Positions 1 through 11,966 of a stretch of 64,000 bases of DNA are shown here, piece after piece (the stretch's first letter is position 1; every line of letters begins with the position of its first letter). Origin of the DNA: Terebella lapidaria (Eukaryota > Annelida > Polychaeta > Terebellida > Terebellidae). The notes below the pieces were generated by a model. That model had not been told where the DNA came from and made no database searches. It saw nothing but the letters and a program-made list of their open reading frames with translations. Location of the stretch: positions 26,780,694-26,844,693 of the forward strand of contig OX424570.1 in assembly GCA_949152475.1 (NCBI GenBank), read 5' to 3'. The translations under genes and the position numbers were made by a program.

Positions 1-2411
1 ACCCCTGTGACATGTATAAATTTCGTTGCGCTTGAATCGCTCGAAGTTGGCCACTTTGGCCCAAACTCGGCCCAAATGGGACTTTCCCATGTTAAATTCT
101 CCTATGCTTTATAATGGGACACATTAAGCCTAATATCTCACTTAATATTGAGATTAGAGACTAGGAATCAATTGTGGACATATAGGAAATGATATATGCT
201 GAATATTCTCGTGACCTTGAATTTGACCTCTGGCCTCAGTTTCAAGGTCAGAGCGGCCATTTTAGTAAAAAAAAATGGCCAATTTTGGACTTTGACGGTC
301 ATTTTCTCAAATTCTGTTCGGTAATTTTTTTTCCTCATTGATGCATAACATTCCTCATATGTACCCCTCTGACATGTGTAAATTTCGTTGCTTTTGAATC
401 ACTCGGAAAGGGCCATTTTGGGCCCAAACACGGCCTAAATGGGACTTTCCCATGTTGAATTCTCCTTTGCTTTATAATGGGACACATTAAGCCTAATATC
501 TCACTTAATATTGAGATAAGAGACTAGGAATCAATTGTGGACATATAGGAAATGATATTTGCTGAATATCCTTGTGACCTTGAAGTTGACCTCTGACCTC
601 GGTTTCAAGGTCAGAGCACAAAATGGTTAATATCTCGTTCATTATCGACTTTACAGCTTAGGAATCAATTGTGGACGTATAGGAAATAATATATGCTGAA
701 TATTCTGATAACCTTGAATTTGACCTTTGACCTCATTTTCAAGGTCACAGGACAAAAAGGCTAATATCTCACTTATTATCGATTTTACAGCTTAAGGATC
801 AATTGTGGACATATAGGAAATGATATATGCTGAATATTCTCGTGACCTCGAATTTGACCTCTGACCTCAGTTTCAAGGTCAGAGCACAAAATGGCTAATA
901 TCTCGCTTATTATCGACTTTACAGCTTAGGAATCAATTGTGGACATATAGGAAATGATATATGCCGAATATTCTGATAACCTTGAATTTGACCTTTGACC
1001 TCATTCTCAAGGACACAGGACAAAATTGCTAATATCTCACTTATTATCGATTTTACAGCTTCGGGATCAATTGTGGACATATAGGAAATGATATGTGCTG
1101 AATATTCTCATGACCTTGAATTTGACCTCTGACCTCAGTTTCAAGGTCAGAGCACAAAATGGCTAATATCTCGCTTATTATTGACTTTGCAGCTTAGGGA
1201 TCAGTGTGGACATAAAGGAAATGATATATGCTGAATATTCTTGTGACCTTGAATTTGACCTCTGACCTCATTTTCAAGGTCAAAATGGGTAATATCTCAC
1301 TTAACGGGTATTATCGATTTTACAGCTTAGGGATCAATTGTGGACATATAGGAAATGATATATGCTGAATATTCTCATGACCTTGAATTTGACCTCTGAC
1401 CTCAGTTTCAAGGTCAGAGCACAAAATGGCTAATATCTCGCTTATTTTTGACTTTACAGCTTAGGAATCAATTGTGGACATATAGGAAATGATATATGCC
1501 AAATATTCTGATGACGTTGATTTTGACCTTTGACCTCATTTTCAAGGTCACATAACAAAATGGCTAATATCTCACTTATTATCGATTTTACAGCTAAGGG
1601 ATCAATTGTGGACATATAGGAAATGATATATGCTGAATATTATCATGACCTTGAATTTGACCTCTGACCTCATTTTCAGGATCACAGGACAAAATGGCTA
1701 ATATCTCGCTTATTATCGACTTTATCGCTTAGCAATCAATTGTGAACATATAAAAATGATATATTCTGAACATTGTCATGACCTTGAACTTGACCTTTGA
1801 CCTCATTTTCAAGGTCGCAGGACAAAATGGCTGATATCTCGCTTATTATCGATTTTACAGTTTAGGAATCAATTATGAACATATAGGAAATGATATATGC
1901 TGAATATTGCTATGACCTTGAATTTGACCTTTGACCTCATTTTCAAGGTCAGAAAACGAAATGGCTAATATCTCGCTTTTTATTGACTTTACAGCTTAGC
2001 AATCAATTGTGGACATATAGAAAATGATATATTCTGAACATTGTCATGACCTTGAACTTCACCTTTAATTTTCAAGGTCACATGACAAAATGGCTATTAG
2101 CTCGATTATTATCGACTTTAGAGCTTAGGAATCAAATATGAACGTATAGGGAATGATATAAGCTGAGTATTGCTATGACCTTGAATTCGACCTTTGAGCT
2201 CATTTTCAAGGTCACAGGACATAATGGCTAATATCTCGCTTATTATTGACTTTACAGCTTAAGAATCAGTTGTGGACATACTAGAAATGACATATGCCGA
2301 ATATTATCGTGTCCTTGAATTGACCAATGACCTTATTTTCAAGGTCACGGGACAAACTACTAATATCTAAAATATGTATTGTCCGGTAACCTTTCTTAGC
2401 CCTTGGGCTAA
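1..2411. repeat. Tandem array of ~133-bp units rich in nuclear-receptor half sites (copy 1)
   Basis: About 14-15 head-to-tail units of roughly 133 bp fill this stretch, each with an ATTGTGGACATATAGGAAAT box, a TGACCTTGA box, a TGACCTYTGACCT box, a TTTCAAGGTCA box and an AATATCTCGCTTATTATCGA-like box. Non-tandem head sequence (around 1-150 and 361-500, with CCCAAATGGGACTTTCCCAT) precedes the units. The array ends at 2379-2411 with GTCCGGTAACC and AGCCCTTGGGCTAA followed by a T run. Units alternate between an AGAGCACAAAATGG type and a CACAGGACAAAATGG type over about 600-1550. The same family recurs at 2412-3567, 44242-45612 and 46300-47336, so it is a dispersed modular element and not only a local satellite. 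No coding sequence is visible. The array runs off the left edge of the window. Confidence 0.9.
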
Positions 2412-3567
2412 TTTTTTTCTTTTTGATAAATAACACTCCTCATATGTACTCCTATGATGTCTATAAATTTCGTTGCGCTTCAATCGCTCGAAGTGGGCCA
2501 TTTTGGCCCAAACTCGGCTCAAATGGAACTTTCCCATGTTAAATTCTCCTATGCTTTATAATGGGACACATTATGCCTAATATCTCACTTGATATTGAGA
2601 TTAGAGACTAGGAGTCAATTGTGGACCTATAGGAAATGATATATGCTGAATATTCTCGTGACTTTGAATTTGACCTCTGACCTCACTTTCAAGGTCAGAG
2701 CACAAAATGGCTTATATCTCGCTTATTATCGACTCTACAGCTTAGGAATCAATTGTGGACATATAGGAAATGATATATTCTGAATATTCTCGTGACCTTG
2801 AATTTGACCTCTGACCTCGATTTCAAGGTCAGAGCACAAAATGGCTTATATCTCGCTTATTATCGACTCTACAGCTTAGGAATCAATTGTGGACATATAG
2901 GAAATGATATATGCTGAATATTCTGATGACCTTGAATTTGACCTTCGACCTCATTTTCAAGGTCACAGGACAAATGGCTAATATCTCGCTTGTTATCGAC
3001 TTTACAGCTTAGCAATCAATTATGAACATATAGGAAATGATATATGCAGATTATTGTCATGACCTTGAATTTGACCTTTGACCTCATTTTCAAGGTCACA
3101 GGACAAAATGGCTAATATCTCACTTATTATCGATTTTACAGCTTAGGAATCAATTGTGGACATATAGGAAATGATATATGCTGAATATTCTCGTGACCTT
3201 GAATTTGACCTCTGACCTCATTTCTAAGGTCCAAGGACAAACTAGCTCATATCTTGCTCCTCTATTGACTGTATGGCTTGGGAATCAATTGTGGACATGA
3301 TATACATGATATAGAAAATGATATACACTGAATATTTTGATGACCTTGAATTTGACCTTTGCCCCTTCATTTTCAAGGCTACAGCATAAAATTGCTAATC
3401 TCTCTCTGATTATTGAACTTACAGCTTAGCAATCAACTGTGGACATGATATGTGCTTAATGTTATATATGCTGAATATTCTCTTGACCTTGAATTCAACC
3501 AGTGACCTGGCTAATACCTAAAATATTAAACATTGTCCGGTAACCTATCTTTGGCCCTTGGCCTAAT
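2412..3567. repeat. Second copy of the ~133-bp unit element
   Basis: Head-type sequence (about 2440-2600) restarts directly after the tail of the preceding copy and is followed by about six units, the last two degenerate. The tail at 3534-3567 again has GTCCGGTAACC, then GGCCCTTGGCCTAA and a T run. Tail joined directly to the next head suggests end-to-end insertion of related elements or unequal exchange within the family. Confidence 0.85.
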
Positions 3568-5851
3568 TTTTTTTCTCCTCGCCAAAGAGTAGTACCCAGC
3601 TCGTGTCCCATTAATGTCTCCCCAGCCCGCATTTACTGAAATTGTTCGCTTGGTAGCCACGTAGAGGACGGATGGACGGACGGATGGCGGCGGCCATGTG
3701 ACGTGATTAGAGGACCGGTCCAGATCGGTCATAGAATCGTGATCTGTCACAGCCGGTCCTTCAAGTCTGCACAGTCTCCCTGTTTTCCAGTTTGTCCAGT
3801 TTGTCTGTTCCATGAGTTCTGTCCATTCTGTACATTCTGTCTGTTTGGATAGGATGGGTTATTGTTAGAAATCATTTCAGTTAATTACCTGCGTTACCGA
3901 CTAATTTATCCCTAGAAATCCCCAACAGTGAACACTGTGGGATCTCTAATAATTTCCGTGATTTGTCGTCAGAGGCCTGACCTCAGGTCAACTCCCACAC
4001 ACCCACACACTGTACTTGTTGCGGACCATGCAAGGACTGGTCAGAAGTCCCATTGCTGCGTCCATTCGGTCCACCAGCGCCCCGTCCCTGTGTACCCAGG
4101 GATATATCTGACACCATGTGGGGAATGTGTTCCCCGTCTGTGATATCTTGATGTACTCCCAGTGCCAGTACAACTCCCACGCATACAGCAGGACTGTGGA
4201 CTCAATCAGACCCAAATATTTGCAAATTGCTCACATAGACGAACAACAGAAACATTCATTTTGTCGGGTTCACGGTGAAAATCCACTAGTTCCCATGGAC
4301 TGTTTTCTATTGGGGAGAATGCTATAATAGGTAATGCAATGGCCAATCAGGGAGTCACTGAGGGAATTCATTTTCTTCCCATTGAACAACTGGACTTGTT
4401 TTGAAGGAGACAATTTTCTTAAAGGTTGCACAAGATCTCTGCATATTCATGATGATATTAATATCCCTCCTCCAGCCCCCCGACCCCCCCCCCCCCCCCC
4501 CGACTTCTCATGATATGACACTATTGTTCTACCCAGCCCGTCAGTCGTCATACCATCTTCACTCCATCAGCGGTATTTTGTTATTCCGATCCAAACTTAA
4601 TCTACATCGGTAAATACTTAGGGGAATACCACTGGAAATCCTTGTCTTCAAATCTCTGGTGTAGCACGCCTTAAATGGCGCCAAAGTGACAAGTGTAGTC
4701 CCACGAAGCTGCTTGGAGTTTGCGGGTAGCTTTGCTCCTTGGGAAAATTATTAGGCAATGACGCAAAGTGATGTTAGCAATCCTGCTACAAGTCAGATCT
4801 CTGTCATATGTTGTCCGTCAAATCCCAGCGGTCCTTGGCTTCATTAGGTTTCAAGGTCGTTTGTCTGTCCAGACATGTCTGTGTGTTCTAGTCTTTCGCA
4901 GGTGTAGCAGCGTTTTTGGCTGGTTTTTGTCTGGGTTTCTTCTGCTATTGCTGTTTTGATCCAAATGTCTTCAGAAATCTTAATAATAGATGTTGAATAA
5001 TGAATTGATGTGAGCAGGTCATCGTGAAAAACTTACTTATGGTCAACCGCATTGATGTTGGAAAGTTGAGACGTAACTTGGAAATCATGAAGTAAAACAT
5101 CAGCAACAATAAATCTTCACATTTCAAGTCAAAAAGTTTTACACTTCACTCTAAATTTGGTGTTTATCCCTTTCATCGGCATATGAAAATTTGCACTGTA
5201 ATTGATGCAGTGAGACTGAAAAGATGAAAAAAAAGGAAGAAGAAAAAAACATTGTCGAAACTTCCACGATTCCAGACAGACAATGGCAGGAAATTTACAG
5301 AAGTCCAAAAGCGATTAATCGTCATTACCCAACTGTGGAATCCACAGGCTACTGACAGGAAAATTGTGCTGACTGGGCCGATATTTACACCAGACTCAAC
5401 ACTTTTCTGGCTGGATGCGGCCTGACATGCTTCCTGTCATGTCCGTGATTTTGGTGCAACTTTTCAGGATTTTCGTACTTTTCACGGCCTCTATCGTTAT
5501 TTATGATTTATGACCCATATTATGAAATCCGTGTGACACACTGAGGTAATGAATCATCAAGTACATTTACTGAAAAAAATTCCTGTACTCAATGTGTTGA
5601 TTTTTATCTAGCAATTTCACACAAAAAGTCACCAAATTTTCTCATCAATGAAAGATAACATATACGTTGATGTTATTATGCAGAGACAAGAACAATGGAA
5701 ATTGGGCTTTCAAAAATGGTCAGATATTGATAGTCAAATGCACGGGTGTATTTGTATATTTTGAAGAATTTACATACATGTAGGAGTAGAGCGAGTACCC
5801 AAAATATATATACAAATGATGAAAATGTTATCTAATATATTTATACAAATA
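3568..5851. other. Gene-free stretch; poly-C tract
   Basis: No exon with recognisable product and splice sites was found on either strand. The stretch has a short TCTGT-rich, low-complexity part near 3780-3850 and a poly-C tract near 4484-4501. Short open frames here show no family signature. It may be intergenic DNA or intron 1 of Egfr. Confidence 0.5.
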
Positions 5852-6012
5852 CAGTGGATCCTATGTTTTAAGACCACCCAAGGGACCCCAGAAATGTGGT
5901 CTCAAATGACAGGTGGTCTCTCATAGTAGGTTCATTTACATGATAAAAGGTAATTTGGGACCAAGGAGAGCGGTTTCTCAAACCAGTGTGGTCTTTACCA
6001 CAGGATCAACTC
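5852..6012. mobile_element. Degenerate MITE related to the 50.7-kb element
   Basis: It starts with CAGTGGATCCTATG after a TA, and its right end GTGGTCTTTACCACAGGATC is an imperfect reverse complement of its left end. The inner TTCATTTACATG motif and the 'CAGTGG..CC' start match the intact MITE at 50694-50871. The right TA is not preserved. It is a diverged member of the same Tc1/mariner-style non-autonomous family. Confidence 0.5.
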
Positions 6013-9000
6013 TCTCACTATACTTACCATAAATATATGTAATACATCTATTTTTCGTATATATGAGAAATGCGATGGACTAATTAGCATTGTTTGTATT
6101 CACGTATTATCCCTGAATCCCACAGAGAGAAGAAAATAGTTGTTCTGTCCCCAGTCCAGGTGTCACTGAGGCAATAACGAGGAAGGGTTTCTTGTAATCT
6201 GATGACATCTGTGAAGCAACAGAATGTTTTGTTTCCCCCTGTGATCTGATGACATCTGTGAAGCAACAGAATGTTTTGTTTTCCCCTGTGATCGTCTTGT
6301 CTAAGCTTCTGATTACAATTAATACATCAGAGAGACGCCACGCCGCGGATTATGTCGGGATTCTGATGAGGCTGCACCTGAGATTGTTACATCAAATCTA
6401 AATACACATGTGCACCTACATGTAGTGTAACCATGGTAACAGGATACATATCATGGCATACAGACAACATTAATAATTGAAATCGTGTCCTAGCCTTCTT
6501 ACTCTGTCATGTCCGGTGGATGCCATTCTTGTGTGTACTGTAAATTAGGTGACTATCCAGCACTGATATTCTACATTTGGTACAGGTCTTCATTATATGT
6601 TGGAAGGCTAGCTTTATATCAAGAGACATCCTACATTGGCAAATGCGACAAAGAAAAAGTATCAAAAAACTTGGTCTGATTTGGGAAAAAAAATTGTGAT
6701 ATATAATACCCATTAATTTCTTTGATGTGATTCGAAATTTAAACTAGCATAATTACAATCACTTAAATCATTTCCTTCCAACCTCACTGCCTTTTAACAA
6801 GCAATCACTAGGTACGAACTAAACAAATTGGTAATAAAATACTTCACAATGCAATTTCTTGAATGAAGAAAAATGAGGAAGCTTTTTTGCAAGGCATCGT
6901 TTCTTTCATGACAAATACGGTACAGTTCCAGTGGCACATAGACTCGGGACAGGACACATGTAGTATAAGATGGAAGAAGGAGACCCAGATGTTTTCACCT
7001 AACAAGGTTGCGAGGCCGTGTCTCCAGTGACCGTCGCCGTGGCGATGACTAGCCGCTGTGTCCACGCACGGCGAGGCTACCTGTAGCGGCCAGCAGGGTG
7101 AGTTAGTTCCAAGACTGTGCTGGTCTGTCTCTTTGCGCCGCCAGCCGTCGTGTTGTCCGTCCGTGTGCACATTAGCAGGTGGTCCACGGCTGTAAGTAAC
7201 CCTCACCCTACTGCTGCAATATTGATGTGGGCTATGGGCGGAGTGCTTGGAAGGCGGTCACTTGGTTACCTCGGTTACGTGAGGATGTAGGTCCCGTGGA
7301 CGAGCCTGTTACCTTTGGACGGTCCATCCTTGTCCGTTGTTGGTCGTTCCCTCAGTCAGTAAGAGTCTCAGATGGAGTCTACAGGTTACTTCATGAAGTG
7401 TCCGGCGGAGATTTGTGGCACTTGTGGATGGAGTCATTCCAGTCGGGTCTTCGCTCGTGCTCGGTCAAGAGCAGAGGGAATCCGAGGGTCATTGAACTTC
7501 AAACATAGCAGGACAATTATAAATGTCTCAATTTTGTACCAATAAAAAACATACAAATTTGGACAAATTTTGTCAAAGAGGTAACAGATTGAACATGTAC
7601 ATATGAAAAAAAAGATTTACAGCAATCATTTATCATTATTATATGTACACAAGGATCATGATTACCATGATTATGTACATGCGAATACAGTGTAAGTTTA
7701 TGTAGTTAATTCATGCTTCAACATGTTCAACAATTGGGAACTTGCCTAATGCCTTCCGTGTTGTTCTGCAGATTTTGTGCGCCTATTTCCAGCTTCCTTC
7801 AATCTCCCCCGCCTCCCACCATCCATCTGCAAGGATGTTGTGTGTGGTGTGTCAGTGATGTGTTTGACGTGCAGGTGGTCGTCTGTTGATCAGACTCTGA
7901 AAGATGAGAAGTTACTCGAGAAATAAGCTTGCTTTAGAATCTTGATGAGTTGGAAAGGTTCAGTTTAAATCTTCTGGGATTTCATAATATTATTTGAGTC
8001 CTGGAAATATTGGCATGAAACAAAACTGAGATGACCCTGGTTTGATGTTCTTCCTTCCCCATCTGGATTCCTCTGCGTTTGTTGAATTAATCGGAATCAG
8101 AGAAAAATTACCCAGAACTGGCTGAAAAATAATCCGGCACCCACTCCCTATGTAGATTGAAACTAAAACCCGGAATCCCCGGGCCAGACGGAAAAACCCT
8201 TAAGCAAATGTCAGTGGAGCAGCTCTGCTGTCTCTCCCTGTTACAGAGTTCACTCAATTATCCCGTATCATATTTCACCATCTCTGTCGAATGCCTTCCA
8301 GATCTTCAGGGTAAATGACAGGTCCCTCTTTGATGTTATGCTGGTTTCCATGGTAACTGTCGATCTTCTATAGCAGAATTGCAATCTCAACCTATATAAA
8401 GATGTCCAAATAACTTTGATGATTTTGTCAATCAATATTACATGTAATGACTGTTAATAGGTACAAATTATTCAGTTCAGGCATTGCCATTGTTATTAAA
8501 CAGTGGGATAAATTAACAAAAATATGTGACATAGCTAATTAAATTTTTCAGTTTGGGGGATAGATATATCATTATACACAGATATATTTGCACATGGAAC
8601 AAATACATAGAGAAATTGTTTTGTGAATTTACCACCATAATCAGAGTGATGTGCCTTCTTCAGAGCTGTATATTAATACATAATTAAAACAACCACCTTT
8701 TTACCATGGCATACATGTATTATACGATACCGTTCCTCAACCTTCAGTGTCTCACTTTGATTTACATTATGAGTACTGTTCTATGCAGATTGAAGCTCGG
8801 CACAGTTCTTGACGAGCTGTTTTTGCCTGCATCTTGCCATGCGAGGCAATGTTGTATTGCAAGCGTTAATTTTGTTATTTATGCGGCACGGATAATGCCT
8901 AATGTGCGAGAGTCCACGTAATGAGGAGGAAGAACAGGGAGGACTGAGCTGTGTCACACTTACAGCGTCTCCTTATCTCCGCTTGGGTTTTGTTTTGTGT

Positions 9001-11966
9001 TTCGTCTTCCTTGTGAGGTGCTGTAGAAAAGGTTTTCCTTTGAAAATCATTGATCGTCAGTTGGAAACATTAGACATTTTGTATTGTGGGGAAAAAAACG
9101 ATTCAGCTGATGATGTATTGTCAAATGGAACTGATCCACTCGAGAACTTTCAGGAAATATTCAAATTCAAATTTCAGCAAATATTAAACACTGTTCAAAG
9201 GGTCACATTACAGGGTTCCCAAGAATCGGCAGTGATGAACTTGAATGTAAAATATCGATATATAGACAAAAATGACCCATAGACAAATCACAATCTTGTT
9301 TACGTTGTACATGGTTATTGCAAGTGACGAAGAATATATTGAAGGACCCCTCCTGTGCATCTCCGAAAGGTTCCTAATTCCATTTTATGACATGCGTTGG
9401 TGTTGTCACATGGAGGACAGAAGTCGAGTAATTGAGTTGTTCGGGTCGGCAGTTTATCGCTCGTGTCGTCGGGTGTCTTCGCCTCCCATGGTTACGATAT
9501 ATCCAGTGATGGGGAAAATTTCCTGGGGGTTTCTGGGGGACAGTTTTAGTGGTCACCATGGCGTCATGAATGGAGTTTTTTCCCACCCAGCACATGTTCA
9601 AACACCTAACAGCTACCATACATCTTGAAGTGGATTCTTTTTTGTGTGACCCCGCTGGCCACTTCGACCAACTTTGGCCTTCGTACGTTTGGTCGTTCGC
9701 GTTGGCAGGTGTTATCACAATATTACTTGAGAACTTGGACAGATCCGTCTGGCATAGAGATGGCTTGATTATGATCCGTCCGTGACCGTGTGCTTGTCTG
9801 TGCTGCGCAAGTCGTGCTGTCAGGAGATTTTGACACTAAAGCTGCGTCTGTCTGGCAGCTGTGACATTCGGATAAGGTTCTCTGGCATTATTCCTATATC
9901 ATATGTCCATGTCCATTGCGAATACCATAATTATGTTATGTAAAAATAAAAATCGTGCTTGATATTTGAGAATGGTTTAACTGTTAGTCGCAATTAGCAA
10001 ATTTTATCAGCTGGCTTGGAAAGATATTTACATTCATGTATACTAGACATGACTGTATGTGTATAAACCTGATTAGTATCACAAAAAAGCCATGTCACAG
10101 ATGGCAACATAATACGTGTATATGTATCAAGCTTATTGTACCCTTAGTACAAGATTTTGTTGAAGGTGATATATGCATTCATGTGATATATTTCACTGTA
10201 CGGAGATTTGATTCACAATTTGTCAAGTTTGTCATTTATCACAAATTTTTGGTCGTAAAAACTCGTGGAATTCGTTGTCTGACGCCAGTGAGTGGCCGAT
10301 CTATCTCCAATTTAGTCTGGTGATGTATAGCTGTCCATACTATCGAGGTGTATTGTCTGGATATGACATCACAGACTGTACACAACGCTACGCTGATAGC
10401 GCACTGTAATGTCGCAGATGTATATAAAAAGTACATCATGGAATTGACGAGCGGAGAAGTCTCGTAGAGTTTGATTAATAAAGACGCAGGCGATACATCA
10501 TCATTCTACAAAATATATCATCCAGTTTGTAGCTGGTCTGTAGACGACATTAATCTATGCTGAGTTAATATCGACGCGACTGTCAGTTTATATGAACGGC
10601 CTATAAATATTCATCAAGCGCGGGATTTTAGTCCATCACGTCATGTACGTTACAATGTCGGTATCAATCAGAAGCTATGTTGTTTACTCCGTGGACTGAT
10701 CTCAGTTTTAATACATCACAGGCGGAGCCTGAATCAAGTAAATCATCTCTGAATGAATGAACATACATGGCTTCTAAATCAACAGATAAATGTGGTTTCG
10801 TCTCACCTTGTGAGTATGATGTCTCATCTCTCAGATATCATTTCAGAACATCGATATATTTTTGTGTTGGATTATTTCTTTGACTTGTACGGGATTCAGT
10901 ATTAAACTGTGTCATCAATATTGTAGGTGATACTTGAGCGAAATGCAATTGACTATATAGTTTATGTGATCATGCATCATGACGTAGCAATCAATTTGTG
11001 TTGTAAGGATCTTTCTGACAATTTTGATTATCATCAGCTGATCCATGTGAAGGATCAGTTGAATATATTGAATGTGCATGTTTATCGCTTTAAGCTGTAA
11101 TGCAAGAAAAATCAGTTTATACACTACTAGACTACCAGGCAGTTTATGATATATGTCGAACATGATTCAGAGAATGTTTTCGATCCAACTTGTTAGTCTC
11201 AACATTGACCCCCACAACGACTAGTAAATTATGTTATCTGCATGTTTCTCGATACTTAATTATTATGGAAAAGAAACCTGATGAACATACAAAACATGAC
11301 GTCATCACAGTAATGATGTCTCGTGTAACATGCATGGGCAGAACGATGTTCCGAAGACACATTATAAAGAGATTATCATCCAGAATTACCAATTGACCCT
11401 TGCAATGCAGCATTCAGCTGTGTAGCATTGATAGATTTTGTGATATGAGATATTACATACACTGTACACGCCCGTATCAGATACGCAAATCAAAGGAGTA
11501 ATCATGTAGATTGCGTCATTGTGTCTTGGATATACTTTGCATTTATGATATCAAATTGAACAGATATGATATAATGAACAATGCAATATCTCCAGTGTGA
11601 TTTACTCGTTCTCATGTCATTCTATTGTTCTTACAAAAGTTCAGATACAAATTGCTTCATACATTGTATTTGGGAAAATTAAGATCTTTGAAACAAAGTG
11701 GGAAAATTGTTTTGATTCCATGGTACTATTACTATATACTCTACAATTTTATAATGATTGTAATAACTTATATCATTAGAAATTGACATAATTGAATAAT
11801 GAATACTGATCATTGAATAATGATTTTTTTTTTTTGGGAGGGGGGGGGGGGGGGATATATTTTTAAATACAGTAAGGGAATATGTGTATGTGAAACAGTC
11901 TACCATAATAACAGAACATGGGTATATTATATAATAATAGATCACTTGATATTTGATATTTTGCAG
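6013..11966. other. No recognisable gene; probable Egfr upstream region or intron 1
   Basis: The first placed Egfr exon starts at 11967 in phase 1, so a signal-peptide exon must lie upstream. I found no convincing one here. A G tract preceded by a T run sits at about 11822-11853. GC-richer patches (about 6980-7480 and 9400-9720) carry open frames up to 120 codons with no family signature. EGFR genes often have a long first intron, so the missing exon may lie outside the window. Confidence 0.45.

Noticed and set aside
1-3567. CRISPR-like regular direct repeats
   Set aside because: The period is ~133 bp with no unique spacers and the genome is plainly eukaryotic.
6844-7508. 120-codon minus frame and adjacent 93-codon plus frame in a GC-rich patch
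   Set aside because: No recognisable domain, no splice context, composition consistent with chance open frames in GC-rich DNA.
9570-9718. Possible Egfr signal-peptide exon ending GCGTTGGCAG|GTGTTA in the right phase
   Set aside because: The N-terminal sequence is not a convincing signal peptide and the donor is weak; phase agreement alone has a one-in-three chance.
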